Shown in pieces: positions 25,079-36,849 of a stretch of DNA of 64,000 nucleotides. Below the pieces are notes generated by a model. The model was not told where the DNA came from. It did no database searches and worked only from the letters and a program-made list of their open reading frames with translations. The stretch covers positions 130,819,547 to 130,883,546 of the forward strand of contig JAMXBB010000001.1 in NCBI GenBank assembly GCA_024138015.1, given 5' to 3'. Made by a program: the position numbers and the translations under genes. Origin of the DNA: Lumnitzera littorea. Its lineage: Eukaryota; Streptophyta; Magnoliopsida; Myrtales; Combretaceae. Within the stretch, counting starts at the first letter, position 1; every line of letters begins with the position of its first letter.

Positions 25079-26098
25079 CATCATATGTTTCTATGTTAGT
25101 TCTATGAATAATGCTGTTTATAATGCTCTAAATATAATCTAGGGTTTCCTTTTTGTTCTTGTCAAGATAATCTCCAATCCTTTTATTTGCAAATTGTTTG
25201 TAATAGTTTAGTTCAAAGGCCTCCAAAATGTTGATTTTTTCCTTTTTTCAAAAATCCACTAAAATTTAGAAAAAACTTAAGAAATATGAACTTTTGACTT
25301 TATTCCACCTCTTGTGGCTCACTTTTGCTCAAATCAAATCCTAGATCTACTATAGGGTTCAAACATTTTTTTATGTCTTTCATTGCAATGAAATATGACT
25401 AAAATTGTCAAGGAATATGTCAATAGTGACTTTAAGTTTTTTTAAGAATCTAATTACAATAGCTTTGGGTAAAACTCATACAAGGTAATGATAATATAAT
25501 CTTTTAGTTGCTTAGCCAATACAATTATTTGTAGACTTTTAAAAGATGATCATAATAACTATTAATATGTGTTGTATCTTTCAAATTATAACCATTTCAA
25601 AAGTCAATTTAAAGGATGCATAGGAATTTAATAAATCCTAAGGAGGTAATAACACACAACTTGGTGAGATTCAAAGAAAAATTATCTTTATTGCTTGCTC
25701 ACTTCACTAAATGTGATAGGTTCATAATATAATTCTCCACTTAAGAATGAATTAAATTGTAATAGCTCATTACATTGTTCAACTAGATTAAAAAGTAGCT
25801 TAAGAAATAGACTAATAATATAATGTAAATGTTTATATTGCCCATGCTATATTCTAGAACCCAAGCCACAACACTTACCTGGTCTTAATAATCAATTAAA
25901 CATGACCTAAATCTTTCCAGTTAAACCCAATATGTTACTTAAGTTGAGTCATTCCAATTCAAGCCATAGTGATTAACATTAGAGATGGTAGGTTTAAGAT
26001 GACAACTAGTATGGTAGTTGGCTCAAGTGGATCTAAACGTTTACATAAATTATGGATGGCTGAAGTCATGGTAGGTTCAACAATGGGAGAGTCTGAAT
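25079..26098. other. Intergenic spacer between two DNA transposons
   Basis: AT-rich non-coding sequence. The last 120 bases include a phrase resembling gtcatggtaggttcaacaat (about 26047) that recurs at 26698-26720 on the other side of the hAT-like element. No gene is supported. Confidence 0.45.
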
Positions 26099-26698
26099 TA
26101 AAGGTGTGAGGATGTGATTTCGAGCCGTAGTTAAACTTATGCAATGGCTAGTTTTAAACTGTGAACCGGCCTGGACCCAACCTAACAGGCCTTCGAATTA
26201 GGTCAGGTTGAATAGGGATAGGCTTAAACTAGCCAACGAACCATCGACTTGATGAGCCCTTGAACCATCGGGCTGACTCGTCGATTCGAGTCCACTAAAA
26301 CTTCAATTTTTTTTTATAAAAAAAAAAAAACAAAACAAACACCATCATACTCATTCGATCCAAATCAATTACTTTGGAATAGAAAAAAAATCTTAACCAA
26401 AAATAAAAGCGAATTATTCACACATCACTATATATCCACATAACACATTTAAATTATTTAGGAAAAACTTAAAAATACGAGAGTAAACAACAAATTATTA
26501 ATAATAATTGATGGAAATATGAAAAATAAAATTTGAAAAAAAAAAGAGACATGATTCAAGATCCTTCGAACTAGCCCTTAAAAGCTAGTTCACTTAAATC
26601 GACCGTGGCTCGTAGCCTTAAGGGTCGGGCTTGGTTCAACTATTAATTAACTCATAAACCAGCGATCCAAGGCCGTTTCGGCCTAATGCACACCTTTA
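26099..26698. mobile_element. Probable hAT-like fold-back element
   Basis: The left end reads taaaggtgtg. The right end, on the opposite strand, reads CTAAAGGTGTGCATTAGGCC. Inside, the left side carries gaaccggcctgg and the right arm carries gaaacggccttgg in inverted orientation. GC-rich arms of this kind next to a GGTGTGCA-type terminus are typical of small non-autonomous plant hAT elements. No matching 8-bp target duplication was found, so the boundaries and the superfamily are tentative. Confidence 0.45.
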
Positions 26699-27294
26699 GT
26701 CATAGTAGGTTTAGCAATAGGAATGTCTAGTTGAATGTAGAAGCTTGTGATCAGTCTTATGCTTGGTGGTTTATCCAATAATGCTATGGTAGCAATGTCT
26801 TAAAGGACTAAGGGTAGATGGTTATTTGAAAATAAATAGAGGGGGAGAGACCGAAATACACATTTATTCTTTAACATTTATTTACCTTTTCATTTCAATG
26901 CTCAATTCTTTTTTTTTTTTTTCCTTTCTCAATAAATGTCACATTTGATACCCAAATTTTTTTAACCATTTTAGCCATTAATTGCCTAAAATTTAAAATT
27001 ATCAATTTGATAGTTGAACTTTGTCCTTTTTGCAATAAACTACGTTAATAATGTCCATTTTTGTAATTAACTGCTTTGTCCAGATATTATAATTTTTTTT
27101 TTTTTGGAAATTTTAATGAAATTAACACTAATCCTATTTTTATAAAAATTGGAAAACATTGCAACACAAATAAAAGTAAAAAAAGAAAAGAAAAGAAAAG
27201 AAGATTGGGGATTTAAATTAGCTCTATGTTATATACATAACTATATACATATATATATTGAATAGGCCATACTACTAATAGGACAACTTTGTAA
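26699..27294. other. Intergenic spacer
   Basis: AT-rich non-coding sequence with T runs at 26908-26923 and 27093-27106 and an (AAAAG)n stretch at 27177-27201. No gene is recognised. Confidence 0.45.
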
Positions 27295-27790
27295 GGGTAA
27301 ATTCATGATTTATATCGATTTATATCAATTTTATCACTTTTTATAATTATATACCTAAAATTTTAATTTGTTTAATTATATACTCAGTCAAAAATTTATC
27401 TTCTATATCCTAATTAATTCTTATTTATACCATTAGTTTGATTTGTATGATCAGCTCTTGAAGTAGCTGCCCTTAACCTTAAGTGGATTGCATGATCCTT
27501 TAGAGCCATGAGCGACCATAATGATTAGCTACTATGGCCATCAATAGATCTTGTGAGCTATTGCTTTATAAGGGAGTATTCGACAGTTACTTATCGAGAG
27601 TTATGTAAACCTTTTAAAGTTATGAGTTACTATTTATTATTTGGTTATATTAACTAGATAAATGGTACAAATTAAAATTGATTGTAATATAGATAGTAAT
27701 AATTAAACCTTTATTTTAACGTATAATTAAATGGTCAAATCTTTATGTCTATAATTGGAAAAAAAATAATAAAGTTAAAGCAAACCGACT
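27295..27790 (+). mobile_element. Small fold-back element, copy 1
   Basis: The outer roughly 140 bases on each side are inverted repeats of one another. Left-arm words such as aattttaatttgtttaattata recur inverted in the right arm (27640-27780). The same layout and related sequence recur at 29129-29607, including a related central segment with a purine/pyrimidine-balanced core (27450-27620). This looks like a MITE-type family. No target duplication could be fixed. Confidence 0.6.
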
Positions 27791-29128
27791 TTTTATTACC
27801 AGATAGTTATCTTGTCTCGGCACCAAAGGCATAATTTTTCTCCTTTTTTTTTTTTTTTGGCTTTTAAACGAGAATTCTCTCTGCCAAAAAAATTAATAAA
27901 AAAAAGAAAGGGGGAATTCTCGAAAATTAATATTATGAAAACGGGGAGAAAGAAAAACTGGAAAAATCGAAAGGAAAGATGGAACGTGATTTTGAATTTT
28001 GTGAATGGATGAGTAAAGTAAAGTGCGATTAAAGTCTAGGCTAGGAGGGGAAGGGGAGGGAAGAGGAGGGTTCAGTGCAGAAAGCATGTGGATGTGGTCC
28101 GAGTTTGAAAGCCCACATTCCAAAGAAACGGAAACCGTACCGACTGTACACCGGTTAAAGTGCACTCCATTTATATATTTTTATTTATATTCATAGTGGA
28201 CCCCACCCTTGGTAATAGTGTTGATGCGATGCAGCAAATTTTGGTAGAAATTCAAACTATGCTTTTCGTTTTTCCCCCTATAGGGTAGGGTAGTGGCAAC
28301 TGGCTATTCCCTAGGAGCCTACGGACTATACGGACAAATGGTATTTTGAATTAGTTCTTCGGGGGAGGGGGGTGGTGCGTTGGGTGGGGGGCAAGGAAAA
28401 AAGAGGAAACAAAGAAAGATGGTTACCTTGGAAATACATTTTAACATTTACGATTATAGAAGTGCAAAATATGGCCATATAGGTCAGTAAATTTTTAAAT
28501 TGTGAAAATTTAAAATTATCTAGTTTCTTTTATTTTATTTTATTTTTTTGGGCAACCTTCCAAATTATGCTTTTGTTAATATATTGAGCAGCTTAAAAAA
28601 GAGTAAGTTTGTCTAAAAAATATAAAGGAAAAAATAATACAGAAGAAACTACAAATCCAAAAGACCATTTTGATTTCGAATTTTTAATAAAGATATCACC
28701 AACAACTTACCAGAAAAGCTTAAAATGAATATTTATGACAACCATTAAGTAATCTGTAAACCTATATTATCCATGAATAATTACTTCATTTACTTCAAGC
28801 TGGAACTAATAATTTTATCTTCTCTTTGAAATATGCATGCATTTCTCCAAAATAGCAAATGCTATTAGACAAAAGGATAAAAGACAAAATTTGACTCAAT
28901 TTCCAAAGTCCTTACAGATGACAGTTTGTTTCCGTAATAACTGTCTTAAAGCAGAAGCTGAAATGTATATAGCCACAGAAGGAACATGGCTAGTTCATCT
29001 TTTCCGACCTAGTCAGCTATGTTCCGTAGATATCTTTTATTATAGTTTACATGATCCGTTAGGTAAATCAACTACCTCGGCAGTTCAGTTCAGCCAATAT
29101 TGCATATTCCTTTTTTTCTTTTTTCCCA
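27791..29128. other. Intergenic spacer with G-rich tracts
   Basis: Holds a purine-rich run (28044-28070, mostly G and A) and a G-rich run (28360-28395). Open frames here (67-120 codons at 27812 and 28837) have no recognisable protein motif. No gene is supported. Confidence 0.45.
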
Positions 29129-29607
29129 CAATTCACACCTTAATTTTATCATTCTTTATAATTACAAAGTTCGATTTATCTAATAATTTACCCAATTAAA
29201 AATTTAATTTTCACAATTTACATTTCAATTAGTATCAATACAATTAACTAATGAGACGGATACTTACAGCATTAGAAGGAGATTGTACTATCCTTGAAGG
29301 TAGTCAGTAACCAACACTTGTAAAACAATATATCAAGATTCACTTAAAAAATGTAGAATACAAAACTCATTAGCAGCTATGAGTCGCAATCCGTAAACTT
29401 AGCAGGATTACACAATCCCTTTAAGTTTCTGATAACTATCTCATTGATTGATGGTATTAATTAAATTAGTCGTATAAATTGAGAATTAATTGAAATATAG
29501 ATGATAATAAGTAAATTTTTAACTAAGTGCATAATCAAACAAATCAAAATTATAAGTATATATTTGTAAGAAAAGGTAAAATTGAGGTGTAAATCATGAA
29601 ATTATCT
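29129..29607 (+). mobile_element. Small fold-back element, copy 2
   Basis: The left arm starts cacaattcacaccttaattt. The right arm, reversed, contains tttacacctcaattttacc, and the inverted match continues inward for about 130 bases. It is related to the element at 27295-27790 in arms and centre, in the same orientation. It probably belongs to the same non-autonomous DNA transposon family. Confidence 0.6.
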
Positions 29608-31432
29608 TTTTTTTTTTGTTAATTGTAGAAAATAGATTCGTGATTTTATCTTTCTTTTTTTTTATTTTTTAATACCTTACACGTATGTTTTGGTTATATG
29701 TGTTTTCATTTTATAGCAAACGTGAGTTAGAGTATGAAAATAGGCATATGGAATGCATGTAAAACAAAAATGAAATATTCAAAATGTGTTGCTTTAATCT
29801 AGAACTAATTATATATATGCACATAAAGTACAAAAAAACTATTAGGTATGCAAAATGAAAAGGTGCAAAAACATATGTTTTTTCTTTAGTTAATCCTTGT
29901 TCTTCTTTTCTGAAATATCCAATATGTATTCTTATATAAATTAAATATAGATATCATTTGATTAATTTAATAGCCCAATATTACATGGAATCTAACTGAC
30001 TCATATTTTTCTTGAAAGCTTAGAAAGTATACAGGGAGGATTATATAACAAAACGTTTATTGGTTGCTTTAATTCCTTAAGATCCTATTTTCCTCTCCTA
30101 TTAGTTAACAGGATCCAAAGAATCGAAAGAAACGAAAGATCAATGTTGTTTAATCCCACCGCTAAATATCACTTAATTTTTAACAAAAGTACGAGCGAAT
30201 TAAATTTTATGGAAATCTATTTCGTGGATTTAACCAAACTAAGGCCGAAACCTTGAATTTGAAATTTTTTTCCCCCAATCTTTATTATATTATTTTAAAT
30301 TGGCTGCTATAGCATAACTTTCCAAACATCTGCAAACAACAGCGTAGGTAACAAATATTGGAAATAAATTTTGTATATTCAAATATAATACTTATACGTC
30401 CAACAATAAATGATGTCCATGAAGTGTATGAATACATAATGATGTAGAAATATGACATGCCCAAAAGTTATATCAAATTTTTGGAATCATCTTTATACAT
30501 TTCCTGAAAAATCAGTACTTTTTTTTTTTTCTTTGACAAACGGTAAATTGCATCTGAAAATCTTAATCTCCTATCAAATGCATACCAATAAGTTATTAGG
30601 AAAGACAATTAAATGTATCTATTTCTATACACGATAAGTCTTGTATAGTTTTTATTTGGAAGATTCTATTATTAACATTCTCTTCATAAAACTAGAATGA
30701 TTAAGTAAAAGCACGAGTAGCCATTTGCTTATAACATTAATTTTATTCCATATTTTGAAATGGCATACAAGAACTTAACCCATATTGGGATGGTATACAA
30801 GTTTCATGAGAAAAGAATAATGTAAATAAAAATGAAGCAAATAAATAAATAGGGCCTGTGCCTTGGGACCATGAAGTGCAGTAGCATATAGGTGACATTT
30901 TTACATTAATATTTTTGTTGTAAAGTTTAATAAGAATGAGACATACTTGGTCAGATATGTCTCTGTTTATTAATTTCCTTTTATTTGCTTGGTTCGGCAA
31001 GGCAAGGACTCAGGTTTATGATGATGACGAGTCGTCGTGGATGATAAAGGCAGACATATAAACTTGATATCAGATATATGTCCATTAGCTACCGCACAAT
31101 TTCCTTCTGGAATGTTGTGTTTGACATGATGCTGCGCACGTACAGAAAGACAGGCTCCAAGACCAATTTTCCTTTCTCTCCACTTAGAAGTTGTGATTGC
31201 TTTTGCCATCAGAGTAAATTGTACAATATGTGGAGAGAGAGAGAGAGAGAGAGAGAGAGGGAAGTGTGTGGCTCCACATATAAATTCAGAGTATATTATG
31301 ATGCAATAATTGAATTTCATATTTAATAATACTTGACCCTAATTTAACAACAACTGATTAATGTTTTGGAAGTGTTTCGATGTTAATCTTTTATAAGAAG
31401 TGATTATTTTCCCTATGATATCGCTTTATAAA
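29608..31432. other. Intergenic spacer before element C
   Basis: AT-rich, non-coding. It contains a (GA)n microsatellite at 31231-31261 and T runs at 29611 and 30522. Nothing else is recognised. Confidence 0.45.
31231..31261. repeat. (GA)n microsatellite
   Basis: About 14 GA units, uninterrupted until a final extra G. Confidence 0.95.
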
Positions 31433-32703
31433 TGTAGAGTGTATTGAATACAGATGTAAGGGCCACATGCGTGTTGTGTGAAAAGTCATGCTACGCGTGA
31501 TTAGAAAAATGACTTGAGTGACTCACGTGGGATAATTGGGAGAGAAATGTAGGGAGGAAAAGTAGGCAACATTGATGAGACTTTAATATGTATGGTTACA
31601 AGTAGAGAAGCATGATAGCATCAAACTCCCAAATTAATGAAGAACCAGGTGGTATTCTTGAGGTATTTAAGTATTTTATCTTTAAGACAAAGTTCTGGCA
31701 GAGTAACGGAGTTGATGAGGGTTTTTTTCTTCTCCAAATGAAGATGTTAATGGGATATTTATAGGAAATGATAGTTAATCACATCTGTTAAATCATGATA
31801 GTGATCAATGGTTAAGCTTGAAAGCCCTTTATTAATGGATCTTAAATCGGCTATTTTCATAGGTTTAAGCCTAAATAAAGTTTTTATTTATTATTTTAAT
31901 ATGAGCCAAACTAAGAAAGATTGGATTGGGCGAACCGATCAAAAAGACCCTAATCCAAGCCTACTATGTCAAATCTCCTTTAATCATCCCAATAATTTAT
32001 GGACTTTGTTTCTTGGGTCCTATCACCTTAACCTGATGAGTCAAATCCATTCAATCAATGAGCTTGAAGCCCAATATTAAATTTAGCCCTCTACATTTTA
32101 CTTCTCGAACAAAGTCTTTCGGACAAAGTCAAAAGGGGTTTGGGCATCAAGTGAGCCTTTTAGATGACTCAAGCGCATGTGCACTATTAAACAGTTGTGT
32201 CGCTGCCAGATTAATTTGAGAATTGTCATAATGCGTGAGTTCATAGCACTTCTTAATCATGTATCATGCCTCAACTAGATTAAGTTGTATACTACCCCCA
32301 AGACAACACTATGAAATAAGTCTTCTTTAAGCTGCCTCTTCTTAAGCTAATTTGTCTCTTCGATGCGATCGATATGAGTCATTAGTTGTGTTGAGTTGAA
32401 TTTATATGTTAAGCTTACATTAGCAATCTTGTTAGGCCGACTCCATTTATTAATGTTGCCTTGATTTTCTTCTCATATAAGAGCATTCTTCTTATAAAGT
32501 CATCACATATTATGTAAAAGCTTTGTATTAACCAAACTTTTTTGTTGCGCTATGATTAGTAAGTACGACGTCCCTTGTGGGGTTTCCAGAGCAATGCCCT
32601 GGAAGCTCGACAAATTTACAAATCTTTATTTAGAAAACTCCTTCAAAAATATTTCAAAAAAACATCCCTATCAACAAAATGGGCCTATGTGATTGTCTTC
32701 ACA
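31433..32703 (-). mobile_element. 3' LTR of giant Tat/Ogre-like element C
   Basis: From 31433 (tgtagagtg) to about 31735 the sequence aligns with 63690-64000 (tgtagggtg onward), which adjoins the primer site of element C. Shared phrases include cacatgcgt, ctacgcgtga, catcaaactcc and aattaatgaagaac. In the minus sense the LTR therefore ends CTCTACA at 31433. A minus-strand TATA box lies at 31753-31762. The U3 start is tentatively placed at 32703, where the minus strand reads TGTGAAGAC and a purine tract AAGGGGAAGAAG lies a few bases upstream. The 5' LTR runs off the window, so this boundary cannot be checked here. Confidence 0.65.
31753..31762 (-). promoter_or_regulatory. TATA box of element C LTR
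   Basis: The minus strand reads CCTATAAATATCCC around this position. It is inside the LTR about 320 bases from its sense 3' end, as expected for a retrotransposon promoter. Confidence 0.5.
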
Positions 32704-32847
32704 AGTTAGCTAGCTTCTTCCCCTTAAACTTTTAACACTCCCACTCTTTTTATATTTCAAAATGGATAAATCTCTTTTAACGGTTGTAAGAGGATATCCT
32801 TCTTTTTTCGCAACCTAAAGCAGCACAAATGGGATACACAAATTTTC

Positions 32848-32880
<33 letters not shown>

Positions 32881-35479
32881 ATTTTCTCTTCCCCCATCAC
32901 AATGTTGATAGGTGTTTAGCTGTTTTTTTCTTTTTCCTATAAGGAATTCAACACTTGTCCATCTAACTTTTGTAATGGCCATGGTACAAACAATTACACA
33001 ATCCTTTAGATCTTGAGCTATTCTGAGTCCTCTTGTTGTCCAAGTCTTTGAGCTGTAGAGTTTGTGTGATGAGATTGATAATGGACTTATGAAATTGGCA
33101 TCTTGGTGTGAATGAACCCATTGGAGAAGCAAATGGTATGCTAGAAACATTTACAATGATTAGAGTTGCTGTCAATTTCTCGTTTGGAAGACTGGAATAA
33201 AGATGACTTGGTCTCTTGTACTCTTGTGGGAGAGCTGGAGACAGAGATTTATTGAGATGTTTCGTGTTGAAGTTGCGATTCAATTTAAGGTTAGCAAATC
33301 TTCACGCTTAAAGTTTTAATATTGAGCGCTCGGGTTATTCCAACATGTCTGTATATGTTATGTTGCAACTACATATGAATGTTCTTTTGTCCTCTTCAAA
33401 TGCTTTAGCATTTTGGTACTCCTAGATGGAGATTTCACTTGGATGGATCACTTCCTCATGTGGTAAAAAAAAATAATAATAACACACTAGCAACTTCTTC
33501 TTTTTCTTTTCTTGTGACTCTTTTTTTTTTTATTATTATTATCATATCTTGTATTGTCTTCATTCTTCTTTTGCTTTTACACTAAAAGCTCCCTATTTTT
33601 GTTTTAATGGGTACATTGTAGTTGCTATTGAAGAGAAGATTGGCCACCCGAAAGAGGTGGTTTTGTTAGCGTATCCGTAAAGTGGCTATGGTGGACTTAT
33701 GCGCTAAGATGGAACCTAGTGTCAAGGCAAAGCCTAAAGCAACAATGTTTAGCTTACCAATCAGGTATGTTGCTTTGCTCCATAACTCTATTGATTACTT
33801 CCTAGGAATATTTCTTATTTAAACTATTGGATGATAAACTGCATATGTATGTGTGAATTCATTTCTATTGTAGGAAGTTTCCATGAGTATCCTTTTTGCC
33901 TTCAGGATACCTTCATGATGTGAGCTTCTAATATAATTAATAAACTTCAGGAGGAAGGACGTGTTGCACATGTGTAGATGATGCTGCAAAATATATCTGG
34001 TGGAATGGTAGTCTTTGGTAATGGATGGTATAGAAGACTATGATGTTCCCTAATTATGGTTGAAAACTTGGGATGTTTCTATGCTGCAAAGATCCTCAAC
34101 ACTATGTTGTTTACTCCATTACTTCGAGTGCATTCTTATAATTATCAATGTTCCGTGGTTGGCAAATGGCAATGGATTTTTCGTTTCTCCATAGCAAGAA
34201 TGTTAAATGAAGGAGAAGATTCGCATTGTATGGGACTATCCTCTTATGGTGTACATGGAAGAGGCTAGATTTTTCTACCCATTGATGGAGTTTCTTAAGA
34301 GTAAAGAATGTAAGTTCCCTATTGGATAGGGTTTTGAAATAAATAAGGGTAGATTAGCTGTTCACTCTAACCTCACTCTTTATGTCTTATTACATACTTT
34401 AAAGACTTTTTGTTCTAAACAACATCATACTGCCCTCGATTTCTCCTTTAGTAGAGAGACGTAGATTGTATTCTGTTGTAGTGCATACAGTTGACTTGCG
34501 TGCTTGCCTCACATGATTCAAAAGTAGTTCTATGTGGCCCTGCTAGCATAGATGCTTAACAACACATACCTAACCACAATGTCATGGTTAAAATTTGCAC
34601 AACTTTCACTAGACTACATTTTCTATATCAATATCTCCACGAACTCCACAAGCACCTAGTAAAGCCCTTAGTGGAAAAACCTTGGCTTCAAATAGCATAA
34701 GCCCTAGAAAGTGTACCACTTCCTTCAAGTGTCCAACTTTGCCTTACAAATTAATCATAAAACCATAATGCTCAATGTTAGGCAATACGCTCTACCTTAA
34801 CTTTATCCTCATAAATCTCACTATCCTAAGCTATAGACTCCACGTTACCATGAGTCTGGCAAGCACTAAACATTAACCTTATAATGTAATACTTAATCTA
34901 ATTTTCACATCTTTTTTTTTTTTATTTCACTATTTCAATAGCGACTTGTATGCTTGATTTGAGATGTTGGGAATTTTGTATACAGCCCGAACTTGTGCAT
35001 TTTCTTTGGCTCTAATATTTATTCTTTGTATAATCAATAATAAGCTAGTTTCCACTATCTGATGCCTTTGTTCTTGTAATTTTACTCATGCTTTCATGTG
35101 TGTCTTTGGGTGATTAATTATAACATCCTTCTCCTCCCCTTTTTCTTTAAGTTTTGAAACTAACATCTCCTCATTTTCCATACTTTGTAGGTAACATAAT
35201 TAATATTTGAGAATCTGGTTTAAAGAGGATTTCTTCACCGCTCAAACTATAGCTATCTGCAATCAAAGATCAAAGGTCTGTGATCGTAACTTGAGGGTCA
35301 CATCTCCAACTAGAAATAATCAGTAAATTGGTGCAGTTTAAAGAGGGTAGACTCTTTACTGCCCAAACCATAACTGTTTGCTAATTGAGGGTCAAAAGTC
35401 TACCAATCTTCATCAACGAGTGATAGCAAAGAGGTATAATACTTAGGTCATGCATAGCCTCTAAACCAATTGTAACTTA
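32704..35479 (-). other. 3' untranslated region of element C, part 1
   Basis: Non-coding sequence between the 3' LTR and the repeat tract. It contains a (TTTTC)n run at about 32843-32870 and an inverted repeat of an A-rich taataa stretch (33464-33483) with its T-rich partner (33523-33543). It also has a two-copy imperfect duplication around gtttaaagagg with a spacing of about 118 bases (35219 and 35337). Short open frames around 32815-33283 and 34056-34268 match no family that I recognise. It is assigned to element C by position only. Confidence 0.45.
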
Positions 35480-36660
35480 AAATATGGATTGAATCATGAG
35501 TCCTAAATCGTAAGAACATGTACACATGAGCACATGAGAATTGAGCGTAGGTTGAGTACATACGATTTGGACACGAGTCTTAGACATGAGCATGGGAGAG
35601 TAATATGCTTGAGTTGAACACAACCTCCCTTTAACATAAGCACTTGTCAAGTAATATGTGAAATGAGCTTGACTTCCCCTTAATACAAATACTTATGGAC
35701 TAATCATGCAAAATAACTATGAGGCTTCTATATAACCATAAAATGTGAACTTGAACATGAACCTTGAATATGAGAGCCTGAGAATTGAGCATGGGTTCGC
35801 GAGCTCAGCATACAAGAACGAGACATAAATCTTGCACATAAACATGTGAGAGTCGAACACTTCAATTTAATGTAGTCCCTAGGTACATGTATGTGGGCTT
35901 TTAGCATGAGCACTTCTAAACTTCCTATATAAGCACGCGTGAGTTGAATATGTAAATTGAATATAGCACTTTTGGCATTTAAGTTGAACATGAGTTTCGT
36001 CATGTGCATCGAACATAAGCCTTAATACATGAGCCTTGATCATGAGTGAACATAAGAGTCTCATATGAACCTTGAATATGATAGCGAATAGGAGTCTTGA
36101 ACATTAGGGTCGAATGTGAGTGAGCATGAGCCATAATCATGTGTTTTGAACTCAATGTAAATCTTCAACACAGCACAATCTATGAATGTAACATGAGCTT
36201 TGAACATGGAACGAATCTTAAACATATCATAAGTGTTAAACATGATATGGTACAAGGTCTATACGTGACATGAGGCTTGAACATTACAAGGCCTAAGCAC
36301 AATGCAAGGGCTAAGCGCGACACGAGACCTGAACACAACATGAGTTTTGAACATGACATGAGGTTGAGCATGATGTGAAGTCTAAGCACTACATAACCCC
36401 TGAACACAACGTGAGGCTTGATCATCATATAGGCCTTAGCTTCATAAGTTAAACATAGTGCTTGATACATGAGTAGAATGCTAGTAATTGAATCATAAGC
36501 CTTCTTAATATAAATGTGAAAAGACACAAGCCCATTACACAAACTGAGCATGAGGCTTTGAACATTAATCTTCTAACATGAACACATGTACTGGAATGTA
36601 TTAGTTAAACACCATCATAAACATGTGAGTTGGGCATGGTATCACTAATCTTATGTATGA
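35480..36660. repeat. Degenerate short-period repeat tract (gaacatgag-type)
   Basis: The plus strand is dominated by dozens of variants of a phrase such as catgag, cttgaacatga, cctaagcac or gaacacaac at irregular spacing near 18-24 bases. The densest part is 36060-36440. No exact unit is conserved, so this is an old, diverged minisatellite-like array. Several minus-strand open frames here are by-products of its low stop content. It lies where the 3' UTR of element C is expected; variable tandem repeats in that position are known for Tat/Ogre retrotransposons. Confidence 0.65.
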
Positions 36661-36849
36661 ATTGCATATTGGAATCATGTATTAAAAGAGTCCTCGTGCA
36701 TATGTGTTATCTCTAGTTTTCATAAGTGGATGTCAAACTTTCCGAATTCACTTTACTTCTACTTACTCTTACTTCCCTTCCTTTGCAAGTGATCACTTCC
36801 TTTTATGCTTACATATAGACATTGCAACTACCTTTAAGGGTCATTAACA

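Noticed and set aside
28837..29199. 120-codon open frame
   Set aside because: No recognisable domain; its end runs into the left arm of a fold-back element and the sequence composition is non-coding.
32815..33283. Two overlapping minus-strand frames of 106-111 codons
   Set aside because: No family resemblance found; the region is assigned to the element C 3' region by position only.
35728..36551. Several overlapping minus-strand frames of 60-123 codons
   Set aside because: They are by-products of the degenerate repeat tract; the repeated words simply lack stops in that frame.
35217..36660. CRISPR-like array
   Set aside because: Repeats are highly degenerate and irregularly spaced, and the context is a plant retroelement.
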